A stretch of DNA of 55,782 nt, taken from positions 1 to 55,782 of the forward strand of contig VGVT01000001.1 in assembly GCA_016873935.1 (NCBI GenBank), in the 5' to 3' direction. Position numbers and translations under genes: made by a program. Each line of letters begins with the position of its first letter. Position 1 is the stretch's first letter. This document shows, in pieces, positions 8,360 to 17,121 of the stretch. Source of the stretch: Betaproteobacteria bacterium. Lineage in GTDB: Bacteria > Pseudomonadota > Gammaproteobacteria > Burkholderiales > Thiobacillaceae. The notes under the pieces are model-generated. The model saw only the letters and a list, made by a program, of their open reading frames with translations, did not search any database and was not told the origin of the DNA.

Positions 8360-9538
8360 ATGGCCAAGGCCCAGAAAATCCTCACCCTGAACGCCATTTC
8401 CAAGCGCGGCCTCGCCCGCCTTCCCAACACCTACACGGTGGGCAACGACGTCGCCGACCCGGACGCCATCCTGGTGCGTTCCCAGGTCATGCACGAGATG
8501 CCCATCGCCGACAGCGTGCTCGCCATCGGCCGCGCCGGCGCCGGCACCAACAACATCCCCGTGAAAGCCATGAGCGAGCGCGGCGTGGTGGTGTTCAACG
8601 CCCCCGGCGCCAACGCCAACGCGGTGAAGGAACTGGTCATCGCCGGCATGCTGATGGGCGCCCGCAACCTGTTTCCGGCCCTGAATTTCGTCGCCGGTCT
8701 GCATGGCGACGACGAGTCCCTGCACAAGCAGGTGGAAGCCGGCAAGAAGCACTTCGTCGGCCACGAACTGCCCGGCCGCACCCTCGGCGTCATCGGTCTC
8801 GGCGCCATCGGCTCGCTGGTGGCGGACGCCGCCATCCGCTTAGGCATGCACGTCATCGGCTTCGATCCGGAGATCACCGTCGATGCCGCCTGGCGCCTGC
8901 CTTCCCAGGTGAAGAAGGCGGCCAGCGTCGACGACCTGGTCAGGCATGCCGACTTCATCAGCCTGCACACCCCCCTGGTGCCCGCCACCAAGGACCTGAT
9001 CAACGCCGATCGGGTCAAGCTCATGAAGAAGGGCTGCGTGCTGCTCAACTTCGCCCGTGACGGCATCGTCAACGAGGAGGCGGTCCTCGCAGGCTTGAAT
9101 GAAAACCGCCTGCACGCCTATGTCTGCGACTTTCCCAGCAACCTGCTGCGCCAGCATGCCCGCTTCGTCGCCCTGCCGCACCTGGGCGCCTCCACCGAGG
9201 AAGCCGAGGAAAACTGCGCCATCATGGTCGCCGAGCAGGTCAGCGACTACCTGGAGAACGGCCACATCCTCAACTCGGTGAATTTCCCCAACCTCAGCCT
9301 GCCGCGCGAGTCCGCTTTTCGGCTGGCCATCGCCAACGCCAACGTGCCCAACATGCTGGGCCAGATTTCCACCACCCTGGCGGGCGCCGGCCTCAACATC
9401 CACAACATGGTGAACAAGTCGAAGGGCGACCAGGCCTTCACCCTCGTGGACGTCGACAGCGCCGTGTCCGACGCGGTCATCGCGCAACTCGCCGCAATCC
9501 AGGGCGTGCTGCGCATCCGTTATCTGCCGGCGGACTGA
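8360..9538 (+). CDS. serA: D-3-phosphoglycerate dehydrogenase with C-terminal ACT domain
   Basis: A 392-residue NAD-dependent 2-hydroxyacid dehydrogenase catalysing the first step of serine synthesis. The NAD-binding motif GVIGLGAIGS is near residue 140. The family catalytic arginine lies in NFARDGIV, and the acid-histidine pair lies in the PHLGASTEEAE segment. A single ACT domain closes the protein (about residues 325-392, with LAGAGLNIHNMVNKS). The intervening domain of the long SerA form is absent, so this is the short ACT-containing type, which is commonly serine-inhibited. ATG 8360 was chosen from homology of MAKAQKIL and the nearby CCGGAGAG; the frame is open far upstream only because it runs antiparallel to no stop within serC. 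Confidence 0.94.
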   Translation: MAKAQKILTLNAISKRGLARLPNTYTVGNDVADPDAILVRSQVMHEMPIADSVLAIGRAGAGTNNIPVKAMSERGVVVFNAPGANANAVKELVIAGMLMGARNLFPALNFVAGLHGDDESLHKQVEAGKKHFVGHELPGRTLGVIGLGAIGSLVADAAIRLGMHVIGFDPEITVDAAWRLPSQVKKAASVDDLVRHADFISLHTPLVPATKDLINADRVKLMKKGCVLLNFARDGIVNEEAVLAGLNENRLHAYVCDFPSNLLRQHARFVALPHLGASTEEAEENCAIMVAEQVSDYLENGHILNSVNFPNLSLPRESAFRLAIANANVPNMLGQISTTLAGAGLNIHNMVNKSKGDQAFTLVDVDSAVSDAVIAQLAAIQGVLRIRYLPAD

Positions 9539-9546
9539 ACGCGATC

Positions 9547-10608
9547 ATGAGCGAGCAGCTTCTCGCCCTGCGCCAGCAGATCGACGCCGTCGACGACGAG
9601 GTCTTGCGCCTGCTCAACGAGCGGGCGCGGCTGGCCCAGGCCGTCGGCCATCTGAAGAACGGCATCATCTACAAGCCGGAGCGCGAAGCCCAGGTGGTGC
9701 GCCGCATGCAGGCGTCCAACGCGGGACCGCTCACGGCGGAATCGGTGTCGGTGATCTTCAAGGAAGTCATGTCGGCCTGCCGCTCCCTCGAGCAGCCGCT
9801 GACCATCGCCTACCTGGGCCCGGAGGGTACCTTCTCCGAGGCCGCCGCCATCAAGCATTTCGGCCACGCCGCCATCGGCCTGCCCTGCGCCAGCATCGAC
9901 GAGGTCTTCCAGGCAGTGGAACGCGGCGAGGCGCATTACGGCGTGGCGCCGGTGGAGAACTCCACCGAGGGCGCGGTGAACCGCACCCTCGACCTGATGC
10001 TGAACAGTCCCCTGAAGATCTGCGGCGAGGTCATGCTGCGCGTGCGCCAGCACCTGTTGCGCAAGCCGGACAGCCTGGAGGGCATCCGCGTGGTGTATTC
10101 GCACGCCCAGTCCCTGGCCCAGTGCCACGAGTGGCTCAGCCGCAACCTGCCGGGCGTGGACAGCATCCGCGTCACCAGCAACGGCGAGGCCGCGCGCATG
10201 GCGGCGGAGAACCCCGAGGCCGCCGCCATCGCCGGCGAGCTCGCGGCCGAGCGCCATGGCCTGGCCATCGTCGCCCGCGACATCGAGGACGAGCCCAACA
10301 ACACCACCCGCTTCCTCGTGCTCGGCGCCGAGGAGACCGCCGCCTCGGGCAAGGACAAGACCTCCCTGGTCATCTCCGTGCGCAACCGTCCCGGCGCCCT
10401 CATGGAACTGCTGGCGCCCTTCGCCGGCCACGGCATCGGCCTGTCCAAGCTGGAATCCCGACCGGCGCGCAGCGGCGCCTGGGAATACGTGTTCTACGTC
10501 GACCTCGAAGGTCACGTCAGCGATCCCAACATCCAGGGCGCCCTCAAGGAGGTGGAGGCCCACTCCATCTTCCTCAAGGTGCTGGGCGCCTATCCCCTAG
10601 CCGTCTGA
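9547..10608 (+). CDS. pheA: Bifunctional chorismate mutase/prephenate dehydratase (P-protein)
   Basis: This 353-residue enzyme converts chorismate to prephenate and then to phenylpyruvate, committing carbon to phenylalanine. The N-terminal AroQ-type chorismate mutase (about residues 1-85) shows LRQQIDAVDDEVLRLLNERA. The dehydratase domain follows from YLGPEGTFSEAA (about 92) to the catalytic TRF motif in NNTTRFLVLG (about 255). The ACT domain carries the phenylalanine-binding GALMELL and ESRPAR motifs (about 280-353). It starts 8 bases after the dehydrogenase gene and ends 12 before hisC, clearly in one operon. Feedback inhibition by phenylalanine is expected from the ACT motifs. Confidence 0.98.
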   Translation: MSEQLLALRQQIDAVDDEVLRLLNERARLAQAVGHLKNGIIYKPEREAQVVRRMQASNAGPLTAESVSVIFKEVMSACRSLEQPLTIAYLGPEGTFSEAAAIKHFGHAAIGLPCASIDEVFQAVERGEAHYGVAPVENSTEGAVNRTLDLMLNSPLKICGEVMLRVRQHLLRKPDSLEGIRVVYSHAQSLAQCHEWLSRNLPGVDSIRVTSNGEAARMAAENPEAAAIAGELAAERHGLAIVARDIEDEPNNTTRFLVLGAEETAASGKDKTSLVISVRNRPGALMELLAPFAGHGIGLSKLESRPARSGAWEYVFYVDLEGHVSDPNIQGALKEVEAHSIFLKVLGAYPLAV

Positions 10609-10620
10609 GCCTCGACCGCC

Positions 10621-11736
10621 ATGTCCCTCGCCGAACTTTCCCCCCACTACATTCGCGCCATCGCGCCCTACCAGCCTGGCAAGCCCATCTCCGAACTGGC
10701 CCGGGAAATGGGTCTGGACGAGGCCGCCATCGTCAAGCTGGCCTCCAACGAGAATCCCCTGGGCGTCAGCCCGAAGGCGAGGGCCGCGATTGCCGCCGAG
10801 AGCGACGAACTCGCCCTCTACCCGGACGGCAATGGTTTCGCGCTGAAGTCCGCCCTCAGCCGCAAGCTGGGGGTCGGGCTGGAGCAGATCGTCCTCGGCA
10901 ACGGTTCCAACGATGTGCTGGAAATGGTGGCGCGGGCCTTCCTGGCGCCCGGCACCTCGGCCGTGTATGCCCGCCATGCCTTCGCCGTCTATCCACTGGC
11001 CACCCAGGCCGCGGGCGCCATCGGCATCGAGGCGCCGGCCAGGGATTTCGGCCACGACCTGGAAGCCATGCGGGCGCGCGTGCAGCGGCACACACGGGTG
11101 GTGTGGATTGCCAACCCGAACAATCCCACCGGCACCCTGCTTGGCAATGAGGCTCTGCATGCCGCCCTGGCCGGCTTCGCCGCGACCTCGGCGGTGGTGG
11201 TGCTGGACGAGGCCTACGTCGAATACCTCGATGCCGGACGGCGGGCGCCTTCCCTGGAGTGGCTGCGCGAGTTCCCCAACCTCATCGTCTGCCGTACCTT
11301 CTCCAAGGCCTATGGCCTGGCCGGCCTGCGCGTCGGCTACGCGGTGTGCCGGCCCGAGGTGGCGGACCTGCTCAACCGCGTGCGCCAGCCCTTCAACGTC
11401 AACAGCCTGGCCCTCGCCGCCGCGACCGCTGCCCTGGATGACACGGAATTCCTCGACCAGACCAAGCGTGTCAACGATGCGGGCATGCGCCAGCTCACCG
11501 AGGGTTTCGCCCGGCTCGGCCTGGACTGGATTACCTCCGCCGGCAACTTCGTCGCCGTGCGCGTCGCCCCCGGCGGCGATGCCATGCCCATCTTCCAGGC
11601 CCTGCTGCGCCGCGGTGTCATCGTGCGGCCGGTCGGCAATTACGGCATGCCGGAATACCTGCGCGTCAGTATCGGCCTGCCGGAGCAGAACGAGAAATGC
11701 CTCACGGTCCTGGGCGACATCCTGGGGGGCCGGTGA
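10621..11736 (+). CDS. hisC: Histidinol-phosphate/aromatic aminotransferase
   Basis: A 371-residue fold-type I PLP aminotransferase of the HisC family. It begins with YIRAIAPYQPGKPI, has the substrate motif ASNENPLG, the NPNNPTG turn (about residues 165-171), the aspartate in LDEAYVEY and the PLP lysine in FSKAYGLAGLR (about residue 226). HisC enzymes act on histidinol phosphate. Lying between pheA and tyrA, this copy probably also transaminates phenylpyruvate and 4-hydroxyphenylpyruvate, which is inference from context. Its TGA stop overlaps the GTG start of tyrA, so the two genes are coupled. Confidence 0.95.
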   Translation: MSLAELSPHYIRAIAPYQPGKPISELAREMGLDEAAIVKLASNENPLGVSPKARAAIAAESDELALYPDGNGFALKSALSRKLGVGLEQIVLGNGSNDVLEMVARAFLAPGTSAVYARHAFAVYPLATQAAGAIGIEAPARDFGHDLEAMRARVQRHTRVVWIANPNNPTGTLLGNEALHAALAGFAATSAVVVLDEAYVEYLDAGRRAPSLEWLREFPNLIVCRTFSKAYGLAGLRVGYAVCRPEVADLLNRVRQPFNVNSLALAAATAALDDTEFLDQTKRVNDAGMRQLTEGFARLGLDWITSAGNFVAVRVAPGGDAMPIFQALLRRGVIVRPVGNYGMPEYLRVSIGLPEQNEKCLTVLGDILGGR

Positions 11737-12602
11737 TCGGGCATCTGGTCGTCGTCGGCGTCGGCCTCATCGGCGGCTCCTTCGCCCTGGACCTCCGGAA
11801 GCAAGGCCTGGTGCGCCGCGTCACCGGCGTCGGGCGCGGTCGCGCCAACCTGGAGAAGGCGAGGCAACTGGGCATCATCGACGCCATCGCCGATTCCGCC
11901 GCGGAAGCGGTCGCGGACGCCGACCTGGTGCTGCTGGCCATTCCCGTCGGCGCCATGCCGGCGGTGTTTCGCGCCATCGCCCCGGCCCTGCCGCCCGCCT
12001 GTATCGTCACCGATGCCGGCAGCACCAAGCAGGACGTGGTGGCCGCCGCCCGCGCCACGCTGGGGGACAAGCTTGGCCGCTTCATCCCCGGTCACCCCAT
12101 CGCCGGCGCCGAGACCAGCGGCGCCGAGGCGGCGCGGGCCGGGCTCTACCAGCATAAGCCGGTCATCCTCACCCCCCTGGCGGAGAACGCCCCGGCGACC
12201 GTCGATACGATCGCCGATCTCTGGAAAGCCTGCGGCGCCCAGGTCAGCCTCATGCAGCCGGATCGTCACGACCATGTTTTCGCCGCGGTCAGCCATCTGC
12301 CGCACATGGTGGCCTTCGCCCTGATGGAGGAACTCGCCGGCCGTCCCGACGCCGACCTCTATTTCCAGCACGCCGGCAGCGGCTTCCGCGATTTCACCCG
12401 CATCGCCGGCAGCCATCCGGAGATGTGGCGCGACATCAGCATGGCGAACAAGGAAGCGCTGGTGGCCGAACTCGACGCCTTCATCGCCAAGTTGTCCGGC
12501 ATGCGCAATCTGCTCGCTTCGGGTGACAGCGCGGCGCTGGAAGCCTTGTTCGCGCGGGCCCGCGAGGCCCGCCTGCACCGCGTAAAAGGGAGACCCCATT
12601 GA
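11733..12602 (+). CDS. tyrA: Prephenate dehydrogenase
   Basis: This 289-residue NAD(P)-dependent enzyme oxidatively decarboxylates prephenate (or arogenate) for tyrosine synthesis. The Rossmann motif VVGVGLIGGSF opens the protein. The catalytic histidine is in HPIAGAETSG (about residue 117), and the second family motif, SHLPHMVAFAL, is near residue 189. I chose GTG 11733, which overlaps the hisC stop as GTGA and sits behind a GGGGGG site; the longer frame simply reads through hisC. Unlike the fused enzymes of some proteobacteria, it carries no chorismate mutase or EPSP synthase domain. The end of this gene (TGA 12600-12602) abuts the insertion that separates it from aroA. Confidence 0.96.
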   Translation: MIGHLVVVGVGLIGGSFALDLRKQGLVRRVTGVGRGRANLEKARQLGIIDAIADSAAEAVADADLVLLAIPVGAMPAVFRAIAPALPPACIVTDAGSTKQDVVAAARATLGDKLGRFIPGHPIAGAETSGAEAARAGLYQHKPVILTPLAENAPATVDTIADLWKACGAQVSLMQPDRHDHVFAAVSHLPHMVAFALMEELAGRPDADLYFQHAGSGFRDFTRIAGSHPEMWRDISMANKEALVAELDAFIAKLSGMRNLLASGDSAALEALFARAREARLHRVKGRPH

Positions 12603-12606
12603 TGAA

Positions 12607-12913
12607 CCTTGATTCCTTGGTTGAACGCTATTTTGTCTTCGTAAAGCCGCATGCCTGCTGAAGTTCGTGCCTTCGTTCCCGTTCGCCATCTGGCTGAGCC
12701 CGCTACACGCCCGCTTTCGTGTCTGTGCGGGCGCCTTGCTTTGTCGCTCCTCCTTGCGGGGAACGACCCCGCCGCGTCGTCGCTTGTGGGCCTGCGGCCC
12801 ATCCCTCGCTGCGCTCGGGACCAGCACTGCGTGCTGTCCTGCGCCCTGCGGGCTGGTCGCGCCAGCCACCCGCGCAGTCACGCCCGCAGTCGTGTTCAAC
12901 CGAGGAATCAAGG
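12607..12913. mobile_element. 307-bp non-coding MITE-like element inserted at the aroA start codon
   Basis: The segment is bounded by 20-bp inverted ends with one mismatch: CCTTGATTCCTTGGTTGAAC at 12607-12626, and the complement of CCTTGATTCCTCGGTTGAAC at 12894-12913. It is flanked by a 5-bp direct repeat ATGAA at 12602-12606 and 12914-12918. It encodes no transposase and no convincing protein, so it fits a miniature inverted-repeat element moved by a related transposase. From memory, the ends resemble those of IS1380-family elements such as ISEcp1 (CCTAGATTC...), which also make 5-bp duplications. The interior holds a run of small hairpins with TGC loops. The right end supplies GAGGA at 12903-12907, now the only visible ribosome site for aroA. 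Confidence 0.8.
12787..12853. repeat. Array of small TGC-loop hairpins inside the element
   Basis: Within the inserted element, palindromes with the same TGC loop follow each other: TGGGCC/GGCCCA at 12787-12801, an imperfect TCCC/GGGA stem at 12802-12820, AGCAC/GTGCT at 12823-12835 and GCCC/GGGC at 12843-12853. The even spacing and shared loop suggest structured RNA or DNA rather than chance. Confidence 0.6.
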
Positions 12914-14215
12914 ATGAATCATCTGGACCTGCCGGCCCTGTCCGGCGCCCGCGGCATGGTGCGCCTGCCCGGCTCCAAGAGCATTTCCAACCGCATCCTG
13001 CTGCTGTCCGCCCTGGCCTCCGGCAGCACCCTGGTGAAAGGCCTGCTCGATTCCGACGACACCCGCGTCATGCTCGACGCCCTGCATCGCCTGGGCGTGA
13101 ACTGGCAACGCCTGGAGGGCACCGATGACTATCGGGTCGAGGGCGTCGGCGGCCCCTTCCCGGTGAAGTACGCCAACCTCTTCCTGGGCAACGCCGGCAC
13201 CGCCTTCCGCAGCCTCACCGCCGCCTGCGCCTTCGCCCACGGCGACTACACCCTGTCCGGGGTGCCGCGCATGCACGAGCGGCCCATCGGCGACCTGGTG
13301 GAGGCCCTGCGCCTGGCCGGCGCCAACATCGACTACACGGAAAACGACGGCTTCCCGCCCCTGCACATCCTGCCCCCCGAAGTCCAGGGCGGTGAGATTG
13401 CCGTCAAGGGCAACGTTTCCAGCCAATACCTGACAGGCTTGTTGCTGGCCGCGCCCCTGCTCGGCCGGGAAGGGGTCATCAACGTGGTGGGCGAACTGAT
13501 TTCCAAGCCCTATGTGGAAATCACCCTCAACCTGATGCAACGCTACGGCATCGACGTGGCGCGGGCAGGCTGGCAACGCTTCACCGTGCCGGCCGCCACC
13601 TACCGAAGCCCCGGCGAAATCCTGGTCGAAGGCGACGCCTCCTCGGCTTCCTACTTCCTCGCCGCCGGCGCCATCGGCCACGGCCCGGTGCGGGTCCAGG
13701 GGGTGGGACGCAACAGCATCCAGGGCGATGTGCGCTTCGCCGAGGCCCTGGCCCGCATGGGCGCCGAGGTCGGTTTCGGCGCGGACTGGATCGAATGCCG
13801 CCTGGGTTGCGCCGACAAGCTGCACGCCATCGACCTGGACTGCAACCACATCCCCGACGCCGCCATGACCCTGGCGGTGCTGGCCCTGTTCGCCGACGGC
13901 ACCACCACGCTGCGCAACATCGCCAGTTGGCGCGTGAAGGAGACCGACCGCATCGCCGCCATGGCCACTGAATTGCGCAAGCTCGGCGCGACGGTGGAGG
14001 AGGGCGCCGACTTCATCAAGGTCACGCCGCCCGACTCACGTCTCACCGCACACGCGCAAATCGACACCTACGACGACCACCGCATGGCCATGTGCTTCTC
14101 CCTGGTGGCCCTGGGCGGCGTGCCGGTGCGCATCAACGACCCCCAATGCGTGGCGAAGACCTTCCCGGATTATTTCGAGAGGTTCGGCGCCATCACCACC
14201 ACCGCGAAGTTCTGA
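12914..14215 (+). CDS. aroA: 3-phosphoshikimate 1-carboxyvinyltransferase (EPSP synthase)
   Basis: This 433-residue enzyme adds an enolpyruvyl group to shikimate 3-phosphate in the chorismate pathway. It carries [10 protein letters not shown] (substrate-binding lysine and serine, about residues 18-27), [11 protein letters not shown] (the PEP-site motif), the two-domain repeat pattern and the C-terminal RVKETDRI and DDHRMAM motifs. Length is normal for class I enzymes. ATG 12914 lies directly after the right end of the inserted element. The codon exists because the target duplication ATGAA recreated it, and GAGGA at 12903-12907 lies 6 bases upstream. Before insertion the gene would have started at 12602, overlapping the tyrA stop. 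It is followed 4 bases later by cmk. Confidence 0.97.
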   Translation: MNHLDLPALSGARGMVRLPGSKSISNRILLLSALASGSTLVKGLLDSDDTRVMLDALHRLGVNWQRLEGTDDYRVEGVGGPFPVKYANLFLGNAGTAFRSLTAACAFAHGDYTLSGVPRMHERPIGDLVEALRLAGANIDYTENDGFPPLHILPPEVQGGEIAVKGNVSSQYLTGLLLAAPLLGREGVINVVGELISKPYVEITLNLMQRYGIDVARAGWQRFTVPAATYRSPGEILVEGDASSASYFLAAGAIGHGPVRVQGVGRNSIQGDVRFAEALARMGAEVGFGADWIECRLGCADKLHAIDLDCNHIPDAAMTLAVLALFADGTTTLRNIASWRVKETDRIAAMATELRKLGATVEEGADFIKVTPPDSRLTAHAQIDTYDDHRMAMCFSLVALGGVPVRINDPQCVAKTFPDYFERFGAITTTAKF

Positions 14216-14219
14216 AACC

Positions 14220-14891
14220 ATGTCCAGCGCAACCATTCCCGTCATCGCCATCGACGGCCCTTCCGCCTCCGGCAAGGGCACCGTGGCCGCCCTGGTGGCC
14301 CGGGCCCTGGGTTTCCATTACCTGGACAGCGGCGCCATCTACCGGGTCACCGCCCATGCCGGCCAGCGCGCCGGCGTGTCGCTGGATGACGAATCCGCCC
14401 TGGCGACTCTGGCCAGGGGTCTGGACCTGCGCTTCGACGGCGTCGAGGTATTTCTGAACGGCGAGGCGGTGGGGGACGCGATTCGCACCGAGGAGGCCGG
14501 CCGCGCCGCCTCGAAGATCGCCGCCATGCCGGTATTGCGGGCCGCCCTGCTGGAGCGCCAGCGCGCCTTCCGCCGGGCGCCCGGGCTGGTCACCGACGGA
14601 CGCGACATGGGCTCGGTGGTGTTCCCCGACGCGACGCTGAAAATCTTCCTTACGGCGAGCTGCGAGGAGCGGGCGAAAAGACGCTATAAGCAGTTGATTG
14701 AAAAAGGATTCGATGCTAACCTCGCCGCCCTGTTTGAGGACTTGAGCGAGCGGGATGCGCGCGATGCTGCGCGGGCCGTGGCTCCCCTGAAACAGTCGGC
14801 GGATGCCGTGTTGCTGGATACCACCGGCCTCAGCATCGACGAGGCCGTGCAGCAGGTGCTGCGGGATTACCGCGCCGCTTCCGCCGTCTGA
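14220..14891 (+). CDS. cmk: Cytidylate kinase
   Basis: This 223-residue P-loop nucleoside monophosphate kinase phosphorylates CMP and dCMP. The Walker A motif is GPSASGKGT (about residues 13-21). The CMP-specific pieces DSGAIYR and the arginine-containing [12 protein letters not shown] are both present. The lid region reads RAKRRYKQL, and the end contains [11 protein letters not shown]. It is a standard member of the aroA-cmk-rpsA block. The start follows the aroA stop by only 4 bases. The gene is followed by two terminator-like hairpins before rpsA, so part of the transcription may stop here. Confidence 0.97.
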   Translation: MSSATIPVIAIDGPSASGKGTVAALVARALGFHYLDSGAIYRVTAHAGQRAGVSLDDESALATLARGLDLRFDGVEVFLNGEAVGDAIRTEEAGRAASKIAAMPVLRAALLERQRAFRRAPGLVTDGRDMGSVVFPDATLKIFLTASCEERAKRRYKQLIEKGFDANLAALFEDLSERDARDAARAVAPLKQSADAVLLDTTGLSIDEAVQQVLRDYRAASAV

Positions 14892-14895
14892 ACCG

Positions 14896-14946
14896 CCGAA
14901 AGGCCGTGCCCGGAAATACCGGTGCGCCTTTCGGTTTTTGTTTTTT
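14896..14946 (+). terminator. Terminator-like hairpin between cmk and rpsA
   Basis: A 9-bp stem (CCGAAAGGC at 14896-14904 with GCCTTTCGG at 14926-14934) encloses a nested CCGG stem and is followed by TTTTTGTTTTTT. This is a good intrinsic terminator, or an attenuator for rpsA. Confidence 0.75.
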
Positions 14947-14956
14947 AACCAACCCG

Positions 14957-14976
14957 CCGTGGCAACACGGTTTTTT
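14957..14976 (+). terminator. Second short hairpin with GCAA loop and T6 ahead of rpsA
   Basis: A 5-bp stem (CCGTG and CACGG) closed by a GCAA tetraloop is followed by six T residues, 13 bases before the rpsA start. As a terminator it is small; as part of the S1 mRNA leader it could be a regulatory stem. Confidence 0.45.
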
Positions 14977-14988
14977 CTAGGTTTCTAC

Positions 14989-16701
14989 ATGTCCACCGCA
15001 ATCGCCAGCCAACCCATGGAATCCATGGAATCCTTTGCCGCCATGTTTGAAGAAAGCATTTCCAAGCAGGAAATGCGTCATGGCGAAGTCATTACCGCCG
15101 AAGTCGTCGGCATCGACGACAACTTCGTCACCGTCAACGCCGGCCTCAAGTCCGAGAGTCTGATCCCCGTCGAGGAGTTCAAGAACGACCGCGGCGAAGT
15201 GGAAGTGACCGTGGGCGACTTCATCCAGGTCGCCATCGAGTCCATCGAGGACGGCTACGGCTCCACCAAGCTCTCCCGCGACCGCGCCCGCCGCCTCGCC
15301 GCCTGGCTGGACCTGGAAGCCGCCATGGAAGAGGGCCGCGTGGTCAAGGGCGTGATCAACGGCAAGGTGAAGGGTGGCCTGACGGTCATGTGCAACGGCA
15401 TCCGCGCCTTCCTGCCCGGCTCGCTGGTGGACGTGCGTCCCATCAAGGACACCACGCCGTTCGAGAACAAGGAATCCGAATTCAAGGTCATCAAGCTGGA
15501 CCGCAAGCGCAACAACGTGGTGGTTTCCCGCAAGGCCGTGCTCGAGCAGAGCATGGGCGCCGAGCGCGAGAGCCTGTTGGCCAACCTGAAGGAAGGCGCC
15601 CAGGTCAAGGGCGTGGTCAAAAACATCACCGAATACGGCGCCTTCGTGGATCTGGGCGGCATTGACGGCCTGCTGCACATCACCGACCTGGCCTGGCGTC
15701 GGGTCAAGCATCCCTCCGAAGTGGTCACCGTCGGCGACGAGGTTACCGCCGTGGTGCTCAAGTTCGACCAGGACAAGAACCGCGTCTCCCTGGGCCTGAA
15801 GCAGCTGGGCGAGGATCCCTGGGTGGGTCTGTCGCGTCGCTACCCCACCGGCACCCGCATGTTCGGCAAGGTGGCCAACCTCACCGACTACGGTTGCTTC
15901 GTCGAGATCGAGCCCGGCATCGAGGGCTTGGTGCACGTCTCCGAGATGGACTGGACCAACAAGAACGTCAACCCGTCGAAGATGGTCTCTCTGGGCGACG
16001 AGGTCGAAGTCATGGTGCTGGAGATCGACGAGGATCGCCGCCGCATCTCCCTGGGCATGAAGCAGTGCAAGTCCAATCCCTGGGACGATTTCGCCATGAA
16101 CTTCAAGAAGGGCGACAAGGTGAAGGGGCAGATCAAGTCCATCACCGACTTCGGAGTCTTCATCGGCCTGTCCGGCGGCATCGACGGCCTGGTGCACCTG
16201 TCCGACCTGTCCTGGAGCCTGACCGGCGAGGAAGCCCTGCGCAACTATCGCAAGGGCGAGGAAGTGGAAGCCGTGGTGTTGGCCATCGACGTCGAGAAGG
16301 AGCGCATCTCCCTGGGCATCAAGCAGATGGAGAACGACCCCTTCAACGCCTACGTGGCCACCCATGACAAGGGCTCCATCGTCAAGGGCGCGGTCAAGTC
16401 CCTCGATGCGAAGGGCGCGGTCATCACCCTGGACGGCGAGGTGGAAGGCTACCTGCGCGCCTCCGAGGTCTCCCGCGAGCGCGTCGAGGACATCCGCAAC
16501 CACCTGAAGGAAGGCGACGCGGTGGAGGCGGTGATCATCAATCTTGACCGCAAGAACCGCCAGATCAACCTGTCCATCAAGGCCAAGGACGCCGCCGAGC
16601 AATCCGAGGCCCTGCGCAAGCTGGCTTCCGAGCAGTCCACCGGCACCACCAACCTGGGTGCCCTGCTCAAGGCCAAGCTCGACAACAAGAGCGCGGAATG
16701 A
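14989..16701 (+). CDS. rpsA: 30S ribosomal protein S1
   Basis: This 570-residue protein has six S1 OB-fold repeats. S1 binds the leader of mRNAs and brings them to the 30S subunit. The repeats are visible as recurring G-x-V-(K/T)-x-(I/L)-T-(D/E)-(Y/F)-G-x-F-(V/I) and H-(I/V/L)-S-(D/E) motifs, for example [10 protein letters not shown] and [10 protein letters not shown]. The start is set by homology ([22 protein letters not shown]): the frame is open further upstream into cmk but only through the terminators. There is no strong Shine-Dalgarno sequence, as is usual for S1 genes, which are autoregulated through a structured leader in enterobacteria. The gene ends 14 bases before the chosen ihfB start. 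Confidence 0.98.
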   Translation: MSTAIASQPMESMESFAAMFEESISKQEMRHGEVITAEVVGIDDNFVTVNAGLKSESLIPVEEFKNDRGEVEVTVGDFIQVAIESIEDGYGSTKLSRDRARRLAAWLDLEAAMEEGRVVKGVINGKVKGGLTVMCNGIRAFLPGSLVDVRPIKDTTPFENKESEFKVIKLDRKRNNVVVSRKAVLEQSMGAERESLLANLKEGAQVKGVVKNITEYGAFVDLGGIDGLLHITDLAWRRVKHPSEVVTVGDEVTAVVLKFDQDKNRVSLGLKQLGEDPWVGLSRRYPTGTRMFGKVANLTDYGCFVEIEPGIEGLVHVSEMDWTNKNVNPSKMVSLGDEVEVMVLEIDEDRRRISLGMKQCKSNPWDDFAMNFKKGDKVKGQIKSITDFGVFIGLSGGIDGLVHLSDLSWSLTGEEALRNYRKGEEVEAVVLAIDVEKERISLGIKQMENDPFNAYVATHDKGSIVKGAVKSLDAKGAVITLDGEVEGYLRASEVSRERVEDIRNHLKEGDAVEAVIINLDRKNRQINLSIKAKDAAEQSEALRKLASEQSTGTTNLGALLKAKLDNKSAE

Positions 16702-16715
16702 TCGAGAAGGGCGCC

Positions 16716-17000
16716 ATGACCAAGTCGGAGCTCATAGCCCGGCTGGCGGAGCGCCATCCTCATCTGGTGGCGGCGGACGCCGAACTCGCGGTGAAGACGA
16801 TCCTCGATGCCATGACCAGCAGTCTGGTGGAAGGGGAACGCATCGAGATTCGCGGGTTTGGCAGCTTCAGCCTGAATTTCCGACCGCCCAGGGTGGGACG
16901 CAATCCCAAGACCGGCGAGAAGGTCCACGTCGAAGGCAAGCACGTGCCCCATTTCAAGGCGGGCAAGGAATTGCGCGACCGCGTGGACTTCAAGGACTAA
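16716..17000 (+). CDS. ihfB: Integration host factor subunit beta
   Basis: A 94-residue HU/IHF-family DNA-bending protein that dimerises with IHF alpha. The start [11 protein letters not shown] at 16716 matches the E. coli protein in sequence and length and has GAGAAGG just upstream. An in-frame ATG at 16698 overlaps the rpsA stop and would add six residues. The DNA-wrapping arm contains [15 protein letters not shown], with the intercalating proline at the expected place, and the dimer core has IEIRGFGSF. The rpsA-ihfB arrangement is conserved, and a strong terminator follows. IHF is relevant here because the hydrogenase promoter in this window has a candidate IHF site. Confidence 0.97.
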   Translation: MTKSELIARLAERHPHLVAADAELAVKTILDAMTSSLVEGERIEIRGFGSFSLNFRPPRVGRNPKTGEKVHVEGKHVPHFKAGKELRDRVDFKD

Positions 17001-17021
17001 CAAGTATTCCCGCATGGTTCG

Positions 17022-17047
17022 ACGCCCCCGCTGGGGGCGTTTTTTTT
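17022..17047 (+). terminator. Intrinsic terminator after ihfB
   Basis: An 8-bp GC stem (ACGCCCCC, loop GCT, then GGGGGCGT) is followed by eight T residues at 17040-17047. This is a textbook Rho-independent terminator ending the aroA-cmk-rpsA-ihfB unit. Confidence 0.92.
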
Positions 17048-17121
17048 GCATCGGACGGCGTTGTGGCCCGGCCCCGGCCATGCGGCTACAATCCCGGCCA
17101 ATCCATCTCCCGCCTGCTTCC

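Noticed and set aside
14803-14988. A longer S1 protein starting inside cmk
   Set aside because: The extension crosses two terminator-like hairpins and has no homology; the S1 N terminus begins at 14989.
16894-16902. Octamer GTGGGACG recurring on the plus strand (near 1596, 4824, 13704, 16894, 23088, 32647) as a possible Chi-, KOPS- or uptake-type signal
   Set aside because: Given the GC content a few occurrences per strand are expected by chance, and all lie inside coding sequence. Genome-wide counts would be needed.
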